DNA of 34,623 bases from assembly GCF_022662535.1 (NCBI RefSeq), contig NZ_JAKQYM010000015.1, forward strand, positions 1 to 34,623. The letters are read 5' to 3'. Each line of letters starts with the position of its first letter. The stretch's first letter is position 1. A model generated the notes under the pieces. It saw nothing but the letters and a program-made list of their open reading frames with translations, made no database searches and was not told the origin of the DNA. This stretch comes from Polaribacter marinus (lineage in GTDB: Bacteria > Bacteroidota > Bacteroidia > Flavobacteriales > Flavobacteriaceae). The position numbers were made by a program, and so were the translations under genes. Below are positions 1-7,702 of this stretch, in pieces.

Positions 1-57
1 TTTATATTGAAAACACACATTGATAAAATCATAAATTCCAATTTTCAGAATATGAGT

Positions 58-187
58 GAGCGCAATTTTTGGCAACGGTTTTGTGTATGATTAGTGGCGT
101 GTTTAAGGACCTAATTTAGCAAATAAAAACCAAATAGAAAATCCGCGAGGATTTTCGTAAGTAGGCGGAAACTAGCCATTAATTATA
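58..187. repeat. host palindromic intergenic repeat, left part, interrupted by the element
   Basis: The left arm (about 70-90) carries GTGTATGATTAGTGGC. The centre is a hairpin at 137-156 (GAAAATCC / GGATTTTC). The right arm starts at about 166 with AACTAGCCATTAATTATA and then breaks off. Its expected mate, TACACGGTGTTG, lies at 33724 beyond the right end of the element. Once rejoined, the arms pair around GTGTATnATTAnTGGC. From general knowledge, such palindromes of roughly 130 bp between small genes are common in marine Flavobacteriia. No gene is visible in positions 1-182. Confidence 0.75.
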
Positions 188-208
188 GTCCATGTGACCC
201 ATTTGAAG
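176..208. other. attL (left attachment junction)
   Basis: Host repeat sequence up to ATA (185-187) is followed by element sequence with the arm ACCCATTTG (197-205). That arm is the reverse complement of CAAATGGGT near attR, and the similarity extends outward (CTTCAAATGGGT against CTGCAAATGGGT). The integrase stop codon (complement of 183-185) sits on the host side of the junction. Confidence 0.8.
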
Positions 209-1658
209 TCTTTTTCAAAGAAAGACTATTCGGGAGAATATAGTTAAGTGTAATATTTACCTCTTGTTCTGATACTACTATCTTCTCGGTTATAATTTCT
301 ATGATGTTACGTTTTTGTCGCTTAGTTAGTTTGTCCCAATTTTCATATAATGAACGTGCTTCTTCGATAATATATCCGCTAGATTTAAATTGGTCTTTGA
401 GTGCATATACTTCACCTTCAATCTCTGGAATTTTACGTTTGAGTTGTTCTATTTGAGTATTTGGTTTGTTGTAGTATTCATCAAATCGTTCTGTTTCAAT
501 TTTACCTTGTTCATGTAACTCAAATACTTTTGCAATTTTTACTTCTAAAGTTTCAATCTTATTTTTAATATTTTCAATCTCTTGTTCTTTGTCTCCGATG
601 ATTGTATGTGTTCCATCAAAATAACGATTGACTTCATCTTCTGAAATTATGAATTCGGTAAGTTGTTCTTTGAAAATGGCTTCAATATCTTCTATGTGGA
701 TTTTTCGTTTACACTTTTTGCAGGTGTACTTTGGATTACTTGATGGCACATACATACCTCCTCCACATTCGCAGAATAAGTAACTTGTAAATAAATGAAC
801 TTTCTTGTTGAGTGGTTGTATTTTCTCTTTTTCTTGCTTTTGGATAATAGCATTAACTTCATCCCAAACCTCATCAGAAACAATACGTGGTGCTTCATGG
901 ATATACCATTCTTCTTTATCTCTCATAACCGTTTTACCATTCTCATCTATTTTAGTGATGTGTGAACGGCGTATTCCTTTTGCGGTCGGGTCTTGGAGTA
1001 ATCGTTTTACGGTAGTGCCAGAGAACAGGCTTTTTCGTTTAGTACGATATCCTTTATCATTTAATATATTGGCTACAGTAGCATAACGTTTATGTTCCAA
1101 GAATAAATCAAACATCATCTTGCGGATAGGTGCTTCGTGTTCATCAAGTTCCATATCATCTTTACCAACACGTTTATAGCCAAATGGAATGCCCCCCATG
1201 ACTTTTCCCATTTTTGCTCTAACCTCTACAGATGACTTTATACGCTCAACAATATTCTCTCGTTCCCACTGACTCATCGCTGAAATTATCGTGTAGAAAA
1301 ACCTACCAGATGGAGAACTTGTATCTATTGATTCACCGAGCGAAACTAAATCAGCATTGTGTTTTTGAAAGTGGTCTGAAAATTCAAGGAGTTCTTTTAC
1401 ATTACGAGCAAGACGAGATATTTTAGAAAATATTAGGGCATCTATGTGTCCACTTTGTATATCTCGCATCATACGTTGTGCTTCATGATGTGAAATGACG
1501 CTTTTACCGCTAACTGCTTCAAGGTGATATTCTTCTACAATTTCCCACTCTTTGAGTTCCGCATACATTTTTGCCTTTTGTAAATGATGCTCTGGACTAT
1601 CTGAATTCTGTTGTAATTTTGTGGATACTCGAATCCAAACGCCAATTCGTTTTTTCAT
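183..1658 (-). CDS. large serine recombinase (integrase)
   Basis: Site-specific recombinase of 491 aa that most likely integrates and excises this element. The resolvase domain fills about residues 4-150: R10 and catalytic S12 in IRVST, then SRLARN and the SGRFFYTIISAMSQWERE helix. A recombinase domain follows (from about 155, GGIPFGYKR), then a zinc ribbon (about 295-318, CECGG...CKKC) and a long coiled coil (about 350-430), the usual large-serine-integrase order. The gene ends at the left junction: the last coding bases are in the attP half-site and the TAA is host DNA, so the natural C-terminus depends on integration state. It lies downstream of the DUF488 pair on the same strand, 65 bp away, with a small inverted repeat in the gap. 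It may also be expressed from its own promoter, which I did not find. Confidence 0.95.
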   Translation of the reverse strand: MKKRIGVWIRVSTKLQQNSDSPEHHLQKAKMYAELKEWEIVEEYHLEAVSGKSVISHHEAQRMMRDIQSGHIDALIFSKISRLARNVKELLEFSDHFQKHNADLVSLGESIDTSSPSGRFFYTIISAMSQWERENIVERIKSSVEVRAKMGKVMGGIPFGYKRVGKDDMELDEHEAPIRKMMFDLFLEHKRYATVANILNDKGYRTKRKSLFSGTTVKRLLQDPTAKGIRRSHITKIDENGKTVMRDKEEWYIHEAPRIVSDEVWDEVNAIIQKQEKEKIQPLNKKVHLFTSYLFCECGGGMYVPSSNPKYTCKKCKRKIHIEDIEAIFKEQLTEFIISEDEVNRYFDGTHTIIGDKEQEIENIKNKIETLEVKIAKVFELHEQGKIETERFDEYYNKPNTQIEQLKRKIPEIEGEVYALKDQFKSSGYIIEEARSLYENWDKLTKRQKRNIIEIITEKIVVSEQEVNITLNYILPNSLSLKKTSNGSHGL

Positions 1659-1696
1659 GACTTCTAAGTTTCTGTGAATGAACAGCTAACCTAAAG

Positions 1697-1710
1697 GTTT
1701 CATTTGAAAC
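1697..1710. promoter_or_regulatory. possible operator upstream of the integrase
   Basis: The inverted repeat GTTTCA-tt-TGAAAC lies 39 bp before the integrase start, in the short gap after the upstream gene. It shares CATTTGAA with the attP arm at 201-207, which could be chance. A regulator or integrase binding site is an inference. Confidence 0.3.
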
Positions 1711-1723
1711 ACGCAAAAGAAAG

Positions 1724-2533
1724 CTAAAATAAGTCGAGTTTTGTTTGTGTTTCTGTTTTTGGAGTAAATGTACCAATAATCACAAAAGGATTTCTTCCTG
1801 TAAAATGAAAACGCTTAGTGGTTCCTAGAAATAAGTGTAAATCTTTAGTTTTAGCAAAGTCATCAATATACTTTTTCTTTACCAACTCACAAGCTCTTTC
1901 TTCACTACCACTTCGGTAAAGACAATTCCAAAAAAGTTGTCCTATTTCCCAGTCTTCAATCATAAGAGTACTTCTGCGACCATTAATATCTTCAAAAGTG
2001 TATGAGAATTTATAGGGTAATTTCTTAACTACTTCAAATCCTTTATCAGTGCTTTCAAAAAGATTGAATTGCTTAAGGCTTGCGAGCTTCTTTTCATCCC
2101 ACTCTCTATCAACTTCTTCAATAACAAAATCGACAATTTTTGTTGGTTTAAATACAGCAAGTGAAGTTCCAATATTTTTATCCTGTGCTTCTGCAATCAG
2201 CTTGGTTAAATCGGTATGAATATGGCTTAACACTATTTCCTTACGAAGTGCCCAGTTACCTTTAGTATCCAGCTCTCCAATTTTCACAAATGGTGTATCG
2301 GCAGTTCTTGGACGAAAACTCTCTGGTCTAAAATCAGAATCATTTTTAACCAAATCTACTTCAACCCAGTCATATTTTTTGTACTGGTCATTGTAATCCT
2401 TTTTACGGTACTCAACAGGATAGATACGAATCCACCTACCATCTTCCGTAAAACCTGCCGTGCAGACCAACTCATCATATTTTACTGATAATGTAGGATA
2501 GGTTTTTACGGTTATGAGTACCTTGGTTTTCAA
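1724..2533 (-). CDS. predicted dual OB-fold domain protein, partner of the DUF488 protein
   Basis: This 269-aa soluble protein has no signal peptide or membrane segment. The start (MKTKVLITVKTYPTLS, then VCTAGFTEDGRWIRIYPV) matches my recollection of the 'dual OB-containing domain' family: beta-rich, with a GRWIRIYPV segment and a C-terminal GTTKRFH...PFVIIGTF strand pair. I have not been able to search this. It begins 6 bp after the DUF488 gene, so the two are almost certainly co-transcribed and probably act together. OB folds bind nucleic acid or nucleotides. A role in recognising foreign or modified nucleic acid is an inference from fold and context, not shown here. Confidence 0.65.
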   Translation of the reverse strand: MKTKVLITVKTYPTLSVKYDELVCTAGFTEDGRWIRIYPVEYRKKDYNDQYKKYDWVEVDLVKNDSDFRPESFRPRTADTPFVKIGELDTKGNWALRKEIVLSHIHTDLTKLIAEAQDKNIGTSLAVFKPTKIVDFVIEEVDREWDEKKLASLKQFNLFESTDKGFEVVKKLPYKFSYTFEDINGRRSTLMIEDWEIGQLFWNCLYRSGSEERACELVKKKYIDDFAKTKDLHLFLGTTKRFHFTGRNPFVIIGTFTPKTETQTKLDLF

Positions 2534-2539
2534 ATGAAT

Positions 2540-3424
2540 TTATAGATTTTTTTGTGGAATATTCCAGCCCTTTAATTTTTGTATTTCTTTGGCAACAATT
2601 CCACGATGGCACATGCACACTTCTTTTTCAAAGCACGTAATTGCAACTCTAGTATGTTGCTCCGATAATTCCTTTAATTGAAGTAAATAATCGATATTTG
2701 TTTTTAATGTTGTTTTCTTATACGAATCAAATAATTTTTTATAATCATTTAAACTATTAAGTTCCTTTCGTTCTTGTGATTCAATCCCCAGTTGTGGCAA
2801 ATGCATATATGCTATACCAATACTCTCACAGGCATTTTTGAGCTGACTTTTTGAAAAGCCGTATTTCATGCTAAAAGAATTCTTTCTCACATCAACTAAT
2901 AAACGTACATCGTTAATAATTAGTTTATTTAAATACGTCTCAAGTGAAATACCTTCATAGCCAATAGTAAAAAACATTGGCTCTTCAAATGTTCTCTTTT
3001 GAGCATTAACTTTTTCAAGTTCAGTTTTTGTCAGCACTTTTTCTGCAATCTTACTTTTGGTGGCAAAAAAAGGATAGTTTCTGTATGTTTCTTTAATTAA
3101 ATCTTCTGCTTCAAAATCTTTGTAGTTGTTAATAACCCAAAATAAGGTTGCTCTATCTTCCTTTTTTAATTGGGACGCATAATCATCTGTATCAATACAT
3201 TTCCATGTATGATTGTTTTTTTCAATATTGCCAAGTTTTATCATTGTAAGTAGATCTTGGTTTGCTTGAAATGAAAAACAGCCATATTTATAAGGTACAA
3301 AATCAAATGCTTTTTTCTCTTGTTTACGTGTAGCTAGAAATAATAGTTTCTGGAGATTTAAATTATCTAAGACTCCTCCAAATTCTTGTATAAGTGCTAA
3401 TAAATATTTTCTTCTATAGTACAT
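2540..3424 (-). CDS. two-domain protein: Panacea-like N-terminus plus DUF488
   Basis: This 294-aa protein has two parts. Residues 5-120 (NLQKLLFLA, then KYGCFSFQ) resemble the Panacea/DUF4065 antitoxin-like domain. Residues 150-285 are DUF488: FFTIGYEG at 151-158, LLVDVRKN, then a C-terminal CFEKEVCMCHR with CHR at 272-274. DUF488 proteins have no firmly established reaction; the conserved cysteine/histidine tail suggests catalysis or metal binding. It is the first gene of a two-gene unit with the OB-fold protein, behind a good -7 box (3461-3468). A toxin/antitoxin-like or antiphage role is inferred from the fusion with a Panacea-type domain and the mobile setting. Confidence 0.75.
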   Translation of the reverse strand: MYYRRKYLLALIQEFGGVLDNLNLQKLLFLATRKQEKKAFDFVPYKYGCFSFQANQDLLTMIKLGNIEKNNHTWKCIDTDDYASQLKKEDRATLFWVINNYKDFEAEDLIKETYRNYPFFATKSKIAEKVLTKTELEKVNAQKRTFEEPMFFTIGYEGISLETYLNKLIINDVRLLVDVRKNSFSMKYGFSKSQLKNACESIGIAYMHLPQLGIESQERKELNSLNDYKKLFDSYKKTTLKTNIDYLLQLKELSEQHTRVAITCFEKEVCMCHRGIVAKEIQKLKGWNIPQKNL

Positions 3425-3748
3425 TAATTGTTATATGGTATCTATAATTAAAATCATAGGCAAATCTACAAAATCCAATTCATTCTACGTTCAAAATAAT
3501 CTAAATAGACAATTGGTATAAGTCTTTTTTACAGCTTTTTGTGAGGTAAGCTAGCCTTTCTTCTATCATTAAAACTGACCCTGCTTGACATCCAATCTAT
3601 CAAGCATCAACGAGAGGATATACAAAACATGCAATATAAAGAAGGAAAATGGGGTATAGTATCCTCTTTAAATTAGTAAATGGAAAACCCCTATTTGTAG
3701 GTATTTTAATCTTTAGATTTTTTTTTATCTTTATCAAAACTTTTAATT
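3425..3748. other. gene-poor intergenic region between divergent genes
   Basis: This 324-bp region holds the promoter of the DUF488 pair on the minus strand. It also has an inverted repeat AGAGGATA (3613-3620) / TATCCTCT (3660-3667) with a wide loop. I see no convincing small gene. No clear promoter box was found for the plus-strand gene at 3749. Confidence 0.5.
3461..3468 (-). promoter_or_regulatory. -7 box TAGATTTG for the DUF488 operon
   Basis: The minus strand reads TAGATTTG, an exact match to the Bacteroidota TAnnTTTG box, 36 bp before the start codon. A TTG lies about 23 bp upstream of it, at the long end of the accepted -33 spacing. Confidence 0.5.
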
Positions 3749-4174
3749 ATGAGCCAAATTAATATAAACTTTAATGTCAGTAGAAAGGATGCGAAAATGT
3801 TTATTACTTCGATAGAGTATGTCATTCTTAACACACAAAACCAACAAGCGAAAAAACGTCTCTATACTATACTTAATGAGATAAAATTTGATTATTGGAA
3901 AGATGATAAAATACTTCTTTTTGTATCTCAAGGATTACGCATTGTTACTCGTAAACCTATTCATCTGAAATCCAAGTTACAGTCTGAATTAGGAATTCCA
4001 GAAATATGGATTCACAGGACACTCTATAAAATGTGTAATGATATTATTGAACGATTAATGCATTTAAGTAAGAAAAATAAACCCTATAAGAGTGTTACAC
4101 CAAATCAAGCAAGTACATGTAAAACTGTACATGATATCATTAAACTAATAAGAAGTACTTATGACAAAGCATAA
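3749..4174 (+). CDS. hypothetical protein, 141 aa
   Basis: I do not recognise this gene. The protein is basic, soluble and mostly helical by eye (MSQININFNVSRKDAKMF...), with no signal peptide, membrane segment or clear catalytic motif. Its 3' end overlaps the next gene by 14 bp, which suggests translational coupling with the exported protein at 4161. The start MSQIN is the first ATG after a run of T-rich sequence. It may regulate or accompany its neighbour, but nothing in the sequence shows this. Confidence 0.65.
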   Translation: MSQININFNVSRKDAKMFITSIEYVILNTQNQQAKKRLYTILNEIKFDYWKDDKILLFVSQGLRIVTRKPIHLKSKLQSELGIPEIWIHRTLYKMCNDIIERLMHLSKKNKPYKSVTPNQASTCKTVHDIIKLIRSTYDKA

Positions 4175-5168
4175 ATTAATATATTCCGTTTTTTTAGCAG
4201 GTTTTTTTACCTTACATATATCTGCACAAGATAATTCTTGGAACACTAGTATTTCAATAGGAGAAGCTTCTGACAATATCTATACTAAATCTCTTCCAGC
4301 AAAATATATTGCAACCTATCCATCTGACCCAACAAAAAGTAATTCATATAGTATTAATGGTTTTGTAGCTTTAAATTTTAACTATGGAGCAACAAAGAAA
4401 TACCCAACATCACGAGTTTCTATTTTCTATGAATTACACAAAAACACCTTAATTAAAAAAGAACAAGACGTGTATCAATTAGGTCTTTCATTCTCTAAAA
4501 TATGTGAATTTGGAAATGACAAGGCTCCTATATATATTCAACCAGAAATATCAATAAAGTTTTCTGAGGATAGAGAGGAACAAAAAAAGGGTCTTCAATA
4601 TTTAGCATATACTTCTTTCAAATGGTCAAAGGATAGTTCTACTGAATTTATAAACTATTTACTTCCCGATAGAGTGTATCCAACCAATGACAGAACAAAT
4701 ATTCCAACCGATGAGAACACTACTATTAAAGAAGGAAAAGAACTGCTTAAAAAGCATCGAAAAATAGATTGGTCTAAAAAATTATATCCATCAGATTATC
4801 TACAAATTAAACACACCCATAGTATAGGTTTAGAACATATTGGTTATGAAAAATTAAGTATGTTTAATGTTAATTTAAATCTTGAAATATATCCTTTCAG
4901 CGGTTTACTCTATTCAGCTTTTGGAAAATATCAAATATTAAAATTTAATTACTCTTTTTCACACAGATCAAAATTAAACACTTCTGAAAGCAACCTCTTT
5001 GTTGGAAACTTAATAAATAAAGGAGTATCGCTCAATTATGCAATAGATGACGATGGTAAAACATCTTTTTCTCTTGGGTATGAGCATTCAGATGGTGGAA
5101 ACCCTCTTAAAGGATTAAAAGACAGTACATTTGGTCAATTATCAATTGGAGCAAAAATTAACATATAA
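4161..5168 (+). CDS. exported protein, probably outer-membrane beta-barrel
   Basis: This 335-aa protein has a signal peptide (KHKLIYSVFLAGFFTLHISA, likely cleavage after ISA, before QDNSW). The mature part alternates short hydrophobic/aromatic strands with polar turns (INGFVALNFNYG, YQLGLSFSKICEF, LSMFNVNLNLEIYPF) and ends in FGQLSIGAKINI, a pattern typical of outer-membrane barrels in Bacteroidota. I cannot assign a family. It overlaps the upstream gene by 14 bp and is followed directly by a strong bidirectional terminator, so the two form a closed transcription unit. Confidence 0.75.
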   Translation: MTKHKLIYSVFLAGFFTLHISAQDNSWNTSISIGEASDNIYTKSLPAKYIATYPSDPTKSNSYSINGFVALNFNYGATKKYPTSRVSIFYELHKNTLIKKEQDVYQLGLSFSKICEFGNDKAPIYIQPEISIKFSEDREEQKKGLQYLAYTSFKWSKDSSTEFINYLLPDRVYPTNDRTNIPTDENTTIKEGKELLKKHRKIDWSKKLYPSDYLQIKHTHSIGLEHIGYEKLSMFNVNLNLEIYPFSGLLYSAFGKYQILKFNYSFSHRSKLNTSESNLFVGNLINKGVSLNYAIDDDGKTSFSLGYEHSDGGNPLKGLKDSTFGQLSIGAKINI

Positions 5169-5170
5169 GG

Positions 5171-5208
5171 TAACCCAAAAAGCACTCAACCGAGTGCTTT
5201 TTGGGTTA
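5171..5208. terminator. bidirectional intrinsic terminator
   Basis: A perfect 17-bp inverted repeat, TAACCCAAAAAGCACTC / GAGTGCTTTTTGGGTTA, has a 4-nt loop. It lies between convergent genes and serves the barrel gene on plus and the 5225 gene on minus. Confidence 0.85.
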
Positions 5209-5224
5209 ATAAATTATCTCTCTT

Positions 5225-5455
5225 TTATTTCAGTATCTTCTTTTTCTCTTTTTTAGAATAGTGATAAATAATATTAGGAATAAAAGCGATGAACCAAAAG
5301 AATAAAGCAAGTAAAATGTGTATTCCTGTTGATGCAGTATTTCGTGTTAATAAAAAATACTCTGGTGTTTCTTCTTTTAAGTTCCAATCATTAGCAAGAT
5401 ACATTTTCATATCTTTTATGGCTTCTTCTCTTTTCTGTGTTTGTTGTTCTTCCAT
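5225..5455 (-). CDS. small membrane protein, 76 aa
   Basis: The N-terminal half is charged and cytosolic in character (MEEQQTQKREEAIKDMKMYL). One hydrophobic stretch follows at about residues 44-66 (GIHILLALFFWFIAFIPNII), then a lysine-rich tail (YHYSKKEKKKILK), consistent with an inner-membrane protein. The start lies 1 bp after the stop of the HpaA-like lipoprotein, so the two are co-transcribed and possibly coupled. No family is recognised. The shared terminator at 5171-5208 lies just downstream. Confidence 0.65.
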   Translation of the reverse strand: MEEQQTQKREEAIKDMKMYLANDWNLKEETPEYFLLTRNTASTGIHILLALFFWFIAFIPNIIYHYSKKEKKKILK

Positions 5456-5456
5456 T

Positions 5457-6203
5457 TTAATTTTGCTTTGATTTCTGAATTTCTGTTTTAATCATCTTCA
5501 TTTCGTTAACATCAATATGTCTCCACGCTGTTTTAATAGCTTCTTGGTAGTATCCCTCTAGTGCTTTTGCCGTAGGGTTATACACCCCTGTATCCTCCGA
5601 CATTAATTGTCTTGGTGTTGGTTTTCCTGTCCACGTCTTATTCCCTTGTGCCATAATCTCCTTACGTGGTAATGAAATTGTTTTCTTCCAAAACTTCTCC
5701 CCTGTGAATGGGTCAGTTGCTTCGATAATAATATTCCCAAAATGATAGAAAGTTCCCGAAACGGTGTAATGATTTGGTGCATTTTTACTGATAGCTTGCG
5801 CCCAATTAGTTTGCTTTTTGAGTTGTAAATTTCCTTCATCTTTTAAGCTAATTCTAATCTCTAGTGCAATGTCAGAGTTCTTCTTGTCTCCATAGACCAT
5901 CTCGTCACGGTTTTTAAACGGTCCACGTAATGAAAATCCTTTAGCAATTAACATTTCTTCAAAGTCATCCGCCATGTTTTCGATAAAGGTAGAATAAGGC
6001 TGTACTCTCAAATTTGGGTTCTTATCGGCAAAGACAGGATTAAGAAGTGCAATAGTAATATCAGCACTTCTTGGGTTGGCACGTTCTGGTGGCGTGTAGT
6101 CGAAGTTTGCGTTATACCTCGGTACTTCATTCTGTGCTACTTTGGCGGTTGAACCACAACTTGTAAGGATTACAAGACTTAAAATAAATAAGATTTTTTT
6201 CAT
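5457..6203 (-). CDS. lipoprotein resembling the HpaA family
   Basis: This 248-aa protein has a lipoprotein signal (MKKILFILSLVILTSC, lipobox LTSC, C16), so it is anchored in the envelope. The layout recalls Helicobacter HpaA/NLBH: a short ITIALLNPVF strand near the N-terminus, a 'DFEEMLIAKGFSLRGPF' segment, then a paired strand region with IIIEATDPFTGEKFWKKTISL. This likeness is from memory and not searched. Its role is unknown; HpaA itself is described as an outer-membrane/flagellar-sheath lipoprotein. It heads a two-gene unit with the small membrane protein. A minus-strand -7 box (6232-6239) lies 28 bp upstream of the ATG. Confidence 0.75.
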   Translation of the reverse strand: MKKILFILSLVILTSCGSTAKVAQNEVPRYNANFDYTPPERANPRSADITIALLNPVFADKNPNLRVQPYSTFIENMADDFEEMLIAKGFSLRGPFKNRDEMVYGDKKNSDIALEIRISLKDEGNLQLKKQTNWAQAISKNAPNHYTVSGTFYHFGNIIIEATDPFTGEKFWKKTISLPRKEIMAQGNKTWTGKPTPRQLMSEDTGVYNPTAKALEGYYQEAIKTAWRHIDVNEMKMIKTEIQKSKQN

Positions 6204-6231
6204 AATGTACTGTTTTATATAAGTTAAAGGG

Positions 6232-6239
6232 CAAACATA
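6232..6239 (-). promoter_or_regulatory. -7 box TATGTTTG for the HpaA-like operon
   Basis: The minus strand reads TATGTTTG, an exact TAnnTTTG match, 28 bp before the ATG at 6203. I see no good -33 element at the expected distance. Confidence 0.4.
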
Positions 6240-6253
6240 AAAAAAATATCAAT

Positions 6254-6278
6254 ATAAGTGGTAAAAAATAAGTGGTAA
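6254..6278. promoter_or_regulatory. direct repeat in divergent promoter region
   Basis: ATAAGTGGTAA occurs twice, at 6254-6264 and 6268-6278, with a 14-bp period. It lies between the minus-strand HpaA-like operon and the plus-strand XRE gene, a plausible operator position. Binding by the XRE protein is an inference. Confidence 0.35.
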
Positions 6279-6332
6279 TTTAAAACAAGTTAATAATTCA
6301 ACTTTGTTTATCGCTAATACTTATATATAACA

Positions 6333-6590
6333 ATGGCTAAAAAACAAACCTTAACTAAAGAATTTGACCCAAGAGCATTAAAAGTTGCTCAAAAGTTAAA
6401 AAAAATAAGAATTGAAAAAGGATATACTTCGTATGAGAATTTTGCTATAGATAAAGGAATTAAAAGGATGCAGTACTGGAGAATGGAAACAGGTGCTAAT
6501 TTTACCTTTAAAAGCTTGTTAAAAATATTAGATGCTCATGAGATGAGTTTGGCTGAATTTTTTGAAGATTTTAGTTATGACGAAGAATAA
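6333..6590 (+). CDS. small XRE-type helix-turn-helix regulator
   Basis: This 85-aa protein is a single Cro/C1-type domain: AQKLKKIRIEKGYTSYENFAIDKGIKR forms helices 1-3 and YWRMETGANFTFKSLLKILDAHEMSLAEFF the rest. That fills nearly the whole protein, leaving no effector domain. It is a likely DNA-binding regulator of neighbouring cargo, divergent from the HpaA-like operon, and the ATAAGTGGTAA direct repeat lies in its upstream region. The start MAKKQ follows AT-rich DNA with TTTG at about 6303. Confidence 0.85.
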   Translation: MAKKQTLTKEFDPRALKVAQKLKKIRIEKGYTSYENFAIDKGIKRMQYWRMETGANFTFKSLLKILDAHEMSLAEFFEDFSYDEE

Positions 6591-6626
6591 TTAGTAAAAG
6601 TTTTCTAGTTTGTAATGTAAAATGTA

Positions 6627-6634
6627 TATATTTG
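6627..6634 (+). promoter_or_regulatory. -7 box TATATTTG for the lipoprotein at 6660
   Basis: Exact TAnnTTTG match 26 bp before the ATG, after the stop of the XRE gene. This suggests the lipoprotein is transcribed separately. Confidence 0.5.
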
Positions 6635-6659
6635 TAATTAAAATTAAAAAATATATATT

Positions 6660-7634
6660 ATGAAGAAAATTAAACTTTTAGTATTAATTACTGTTTTTAC
6701 TTTTTTACAAAGCTGTGAAAATTCAGATGAAAACTTATTAGAAAACCCAAACTCTTTAACTGAAGATTTGATTGACATTGAAGATTCTTACTCAAAAATT
6801 GAAACAGAATATATCGAAGGAGATATCAAAGATGAGTTTTTATTTTCCAAAGGAGATTTTAAAAATGAAACTTTAGCAAATGAAGAGACTTTAGAGTTAA
6901 TTACTGCAAAACTAAATGAAAATTTTTCAAAACAAGTAGTCTATAATAGAACGAGTAACTCACAAGCTGTTGGAGTTTTTAAAAATGGAACATGTGGGGC
7001 TTATAAAGAGCTTGTCGTTTTTATGGATGCTGAAGATAGCAGAAATGCTTCTAGAAGGTCTGGTTTTACAGGTAGCAGTAATATCGATTATCGCGGAAAT
7101 GTAACTTTGCGATTTTGTGTTGTAGATAATAACCCTTTTAGAAACGTTACAGGAGGGACTTATGCAGTTTTAAATATAAATTCAACAAGTTATGGCAACT
7201 TCACTATAAATAGACATTTTGATAATGAAGACAGGCGTAATTCAAACAGAACGACTTACAATGGAAGTAGAATATATTCTTTAGGTGCAAATAGATTTGG
7301 TGGAAATACAATATTATCTTTTAAAGGATATGGAAATCCTACAAATGGAAATCCTGGTACTCGAGGATTTATGGCTTTTCCAAATATTGGAGTTTCTTAT
7401 GGTGTATTAGGTGATGTTTATAGACATGTTTCTACTTCTTATCCATGGCAGGCTGCTAGCCCACCAAGAAATAGTTATTTCGGTTATATCAATTCTGATG
7501 ATGAAGATAGTCGTAATGCTAATTATTGTGACAGAATCTTGTCTAATGGAAGCAGAACAAGAGTTTCTGGAAGAGTAAGTAACCTTTTGGTTGCTGACAG
7601 AAATACTACTTTATATTTTACTAAAATAAAATAA
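6660..7634 (+). CDS. surface lipoprotein with three DxEDxRN motifs
   Basis: This 324-aa protein has a lipoprotein signal (MKKIKLLVLITVFTFLQSC, C19) followed by an acidic spacer rich in D, E and N (SDENLLENPNS), typical of surface-exposed Bacteroidota lipoproteins. An acidic motif recurs three times: DAEDSRNA near residue 123, DNEDRRNS near 187 and DDEDSRNA near 280. Between these lie Gly/Asn/Ser-rich, beta-prone segments. Three cysteines (GTCGAY, RFCVV, NYCDR) could form disulfides. I recognise no family. The repeated acidic motif might bind cations or mark structural repeats. It has its own -7 box and ends just before a strong terminator hairpin. Confidence 0.8.
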   Translation: MKKIKLLVLITVFTFLQSCENSDENLLENPNSLTEDLIDIEDSYSKIETEYIEGDIKDEFLFSKGDFKNETLANEETLELITAKLNENFSKQVVYNRTSNSQAVGVFKNGTCGAYKELVVFMDAEDSRNASRRSGFTGSSNIDYRGNVTLRFCVVDNNPFRNVTGGTYAVLNINSTSYGNFTINRHFDNEDRRNSNRTTYNGSRIYSLGANRFGGNTILSFKGYGNPTNGNPGTRGFMAFPNIGVSYGVLGDVYRHVSTSYPWQAASPPRNSYFGYINSDDEDSRNANYCDRILSNGSRTRVSGRVSNLLVADRNTTLYFTKIK

Positions 7635-7652
7635 ATTAAATAGATAGTTTTT

Positions 7653-7690
7653 AATAGCTTCAATATTTTCAATATTGAAGCTATTTTTTT
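7653..7690 (+). terminator. intrinsic terminator or attenuator
   Basis: A perfect 15-bp inverted repeat, AATAGCTTCAATATT / AATATTGAAGCTATT, has a 3-nt loop and is followed by a T-run. The next gene starts only 13 bp later. Either read-through feeds that gene or its promoter lies within or before the hairpin. Confidence 0.85.
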
Positions 7691-7702
7691 AAAATAATTT
7701 TA

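Noticed and set aside
3631..3678. 15-codon frame MQYKEGKWGIVSSLN
   Set aside because: Very short, no ribosome-binding context and no conserved neighbour; more likely chance.
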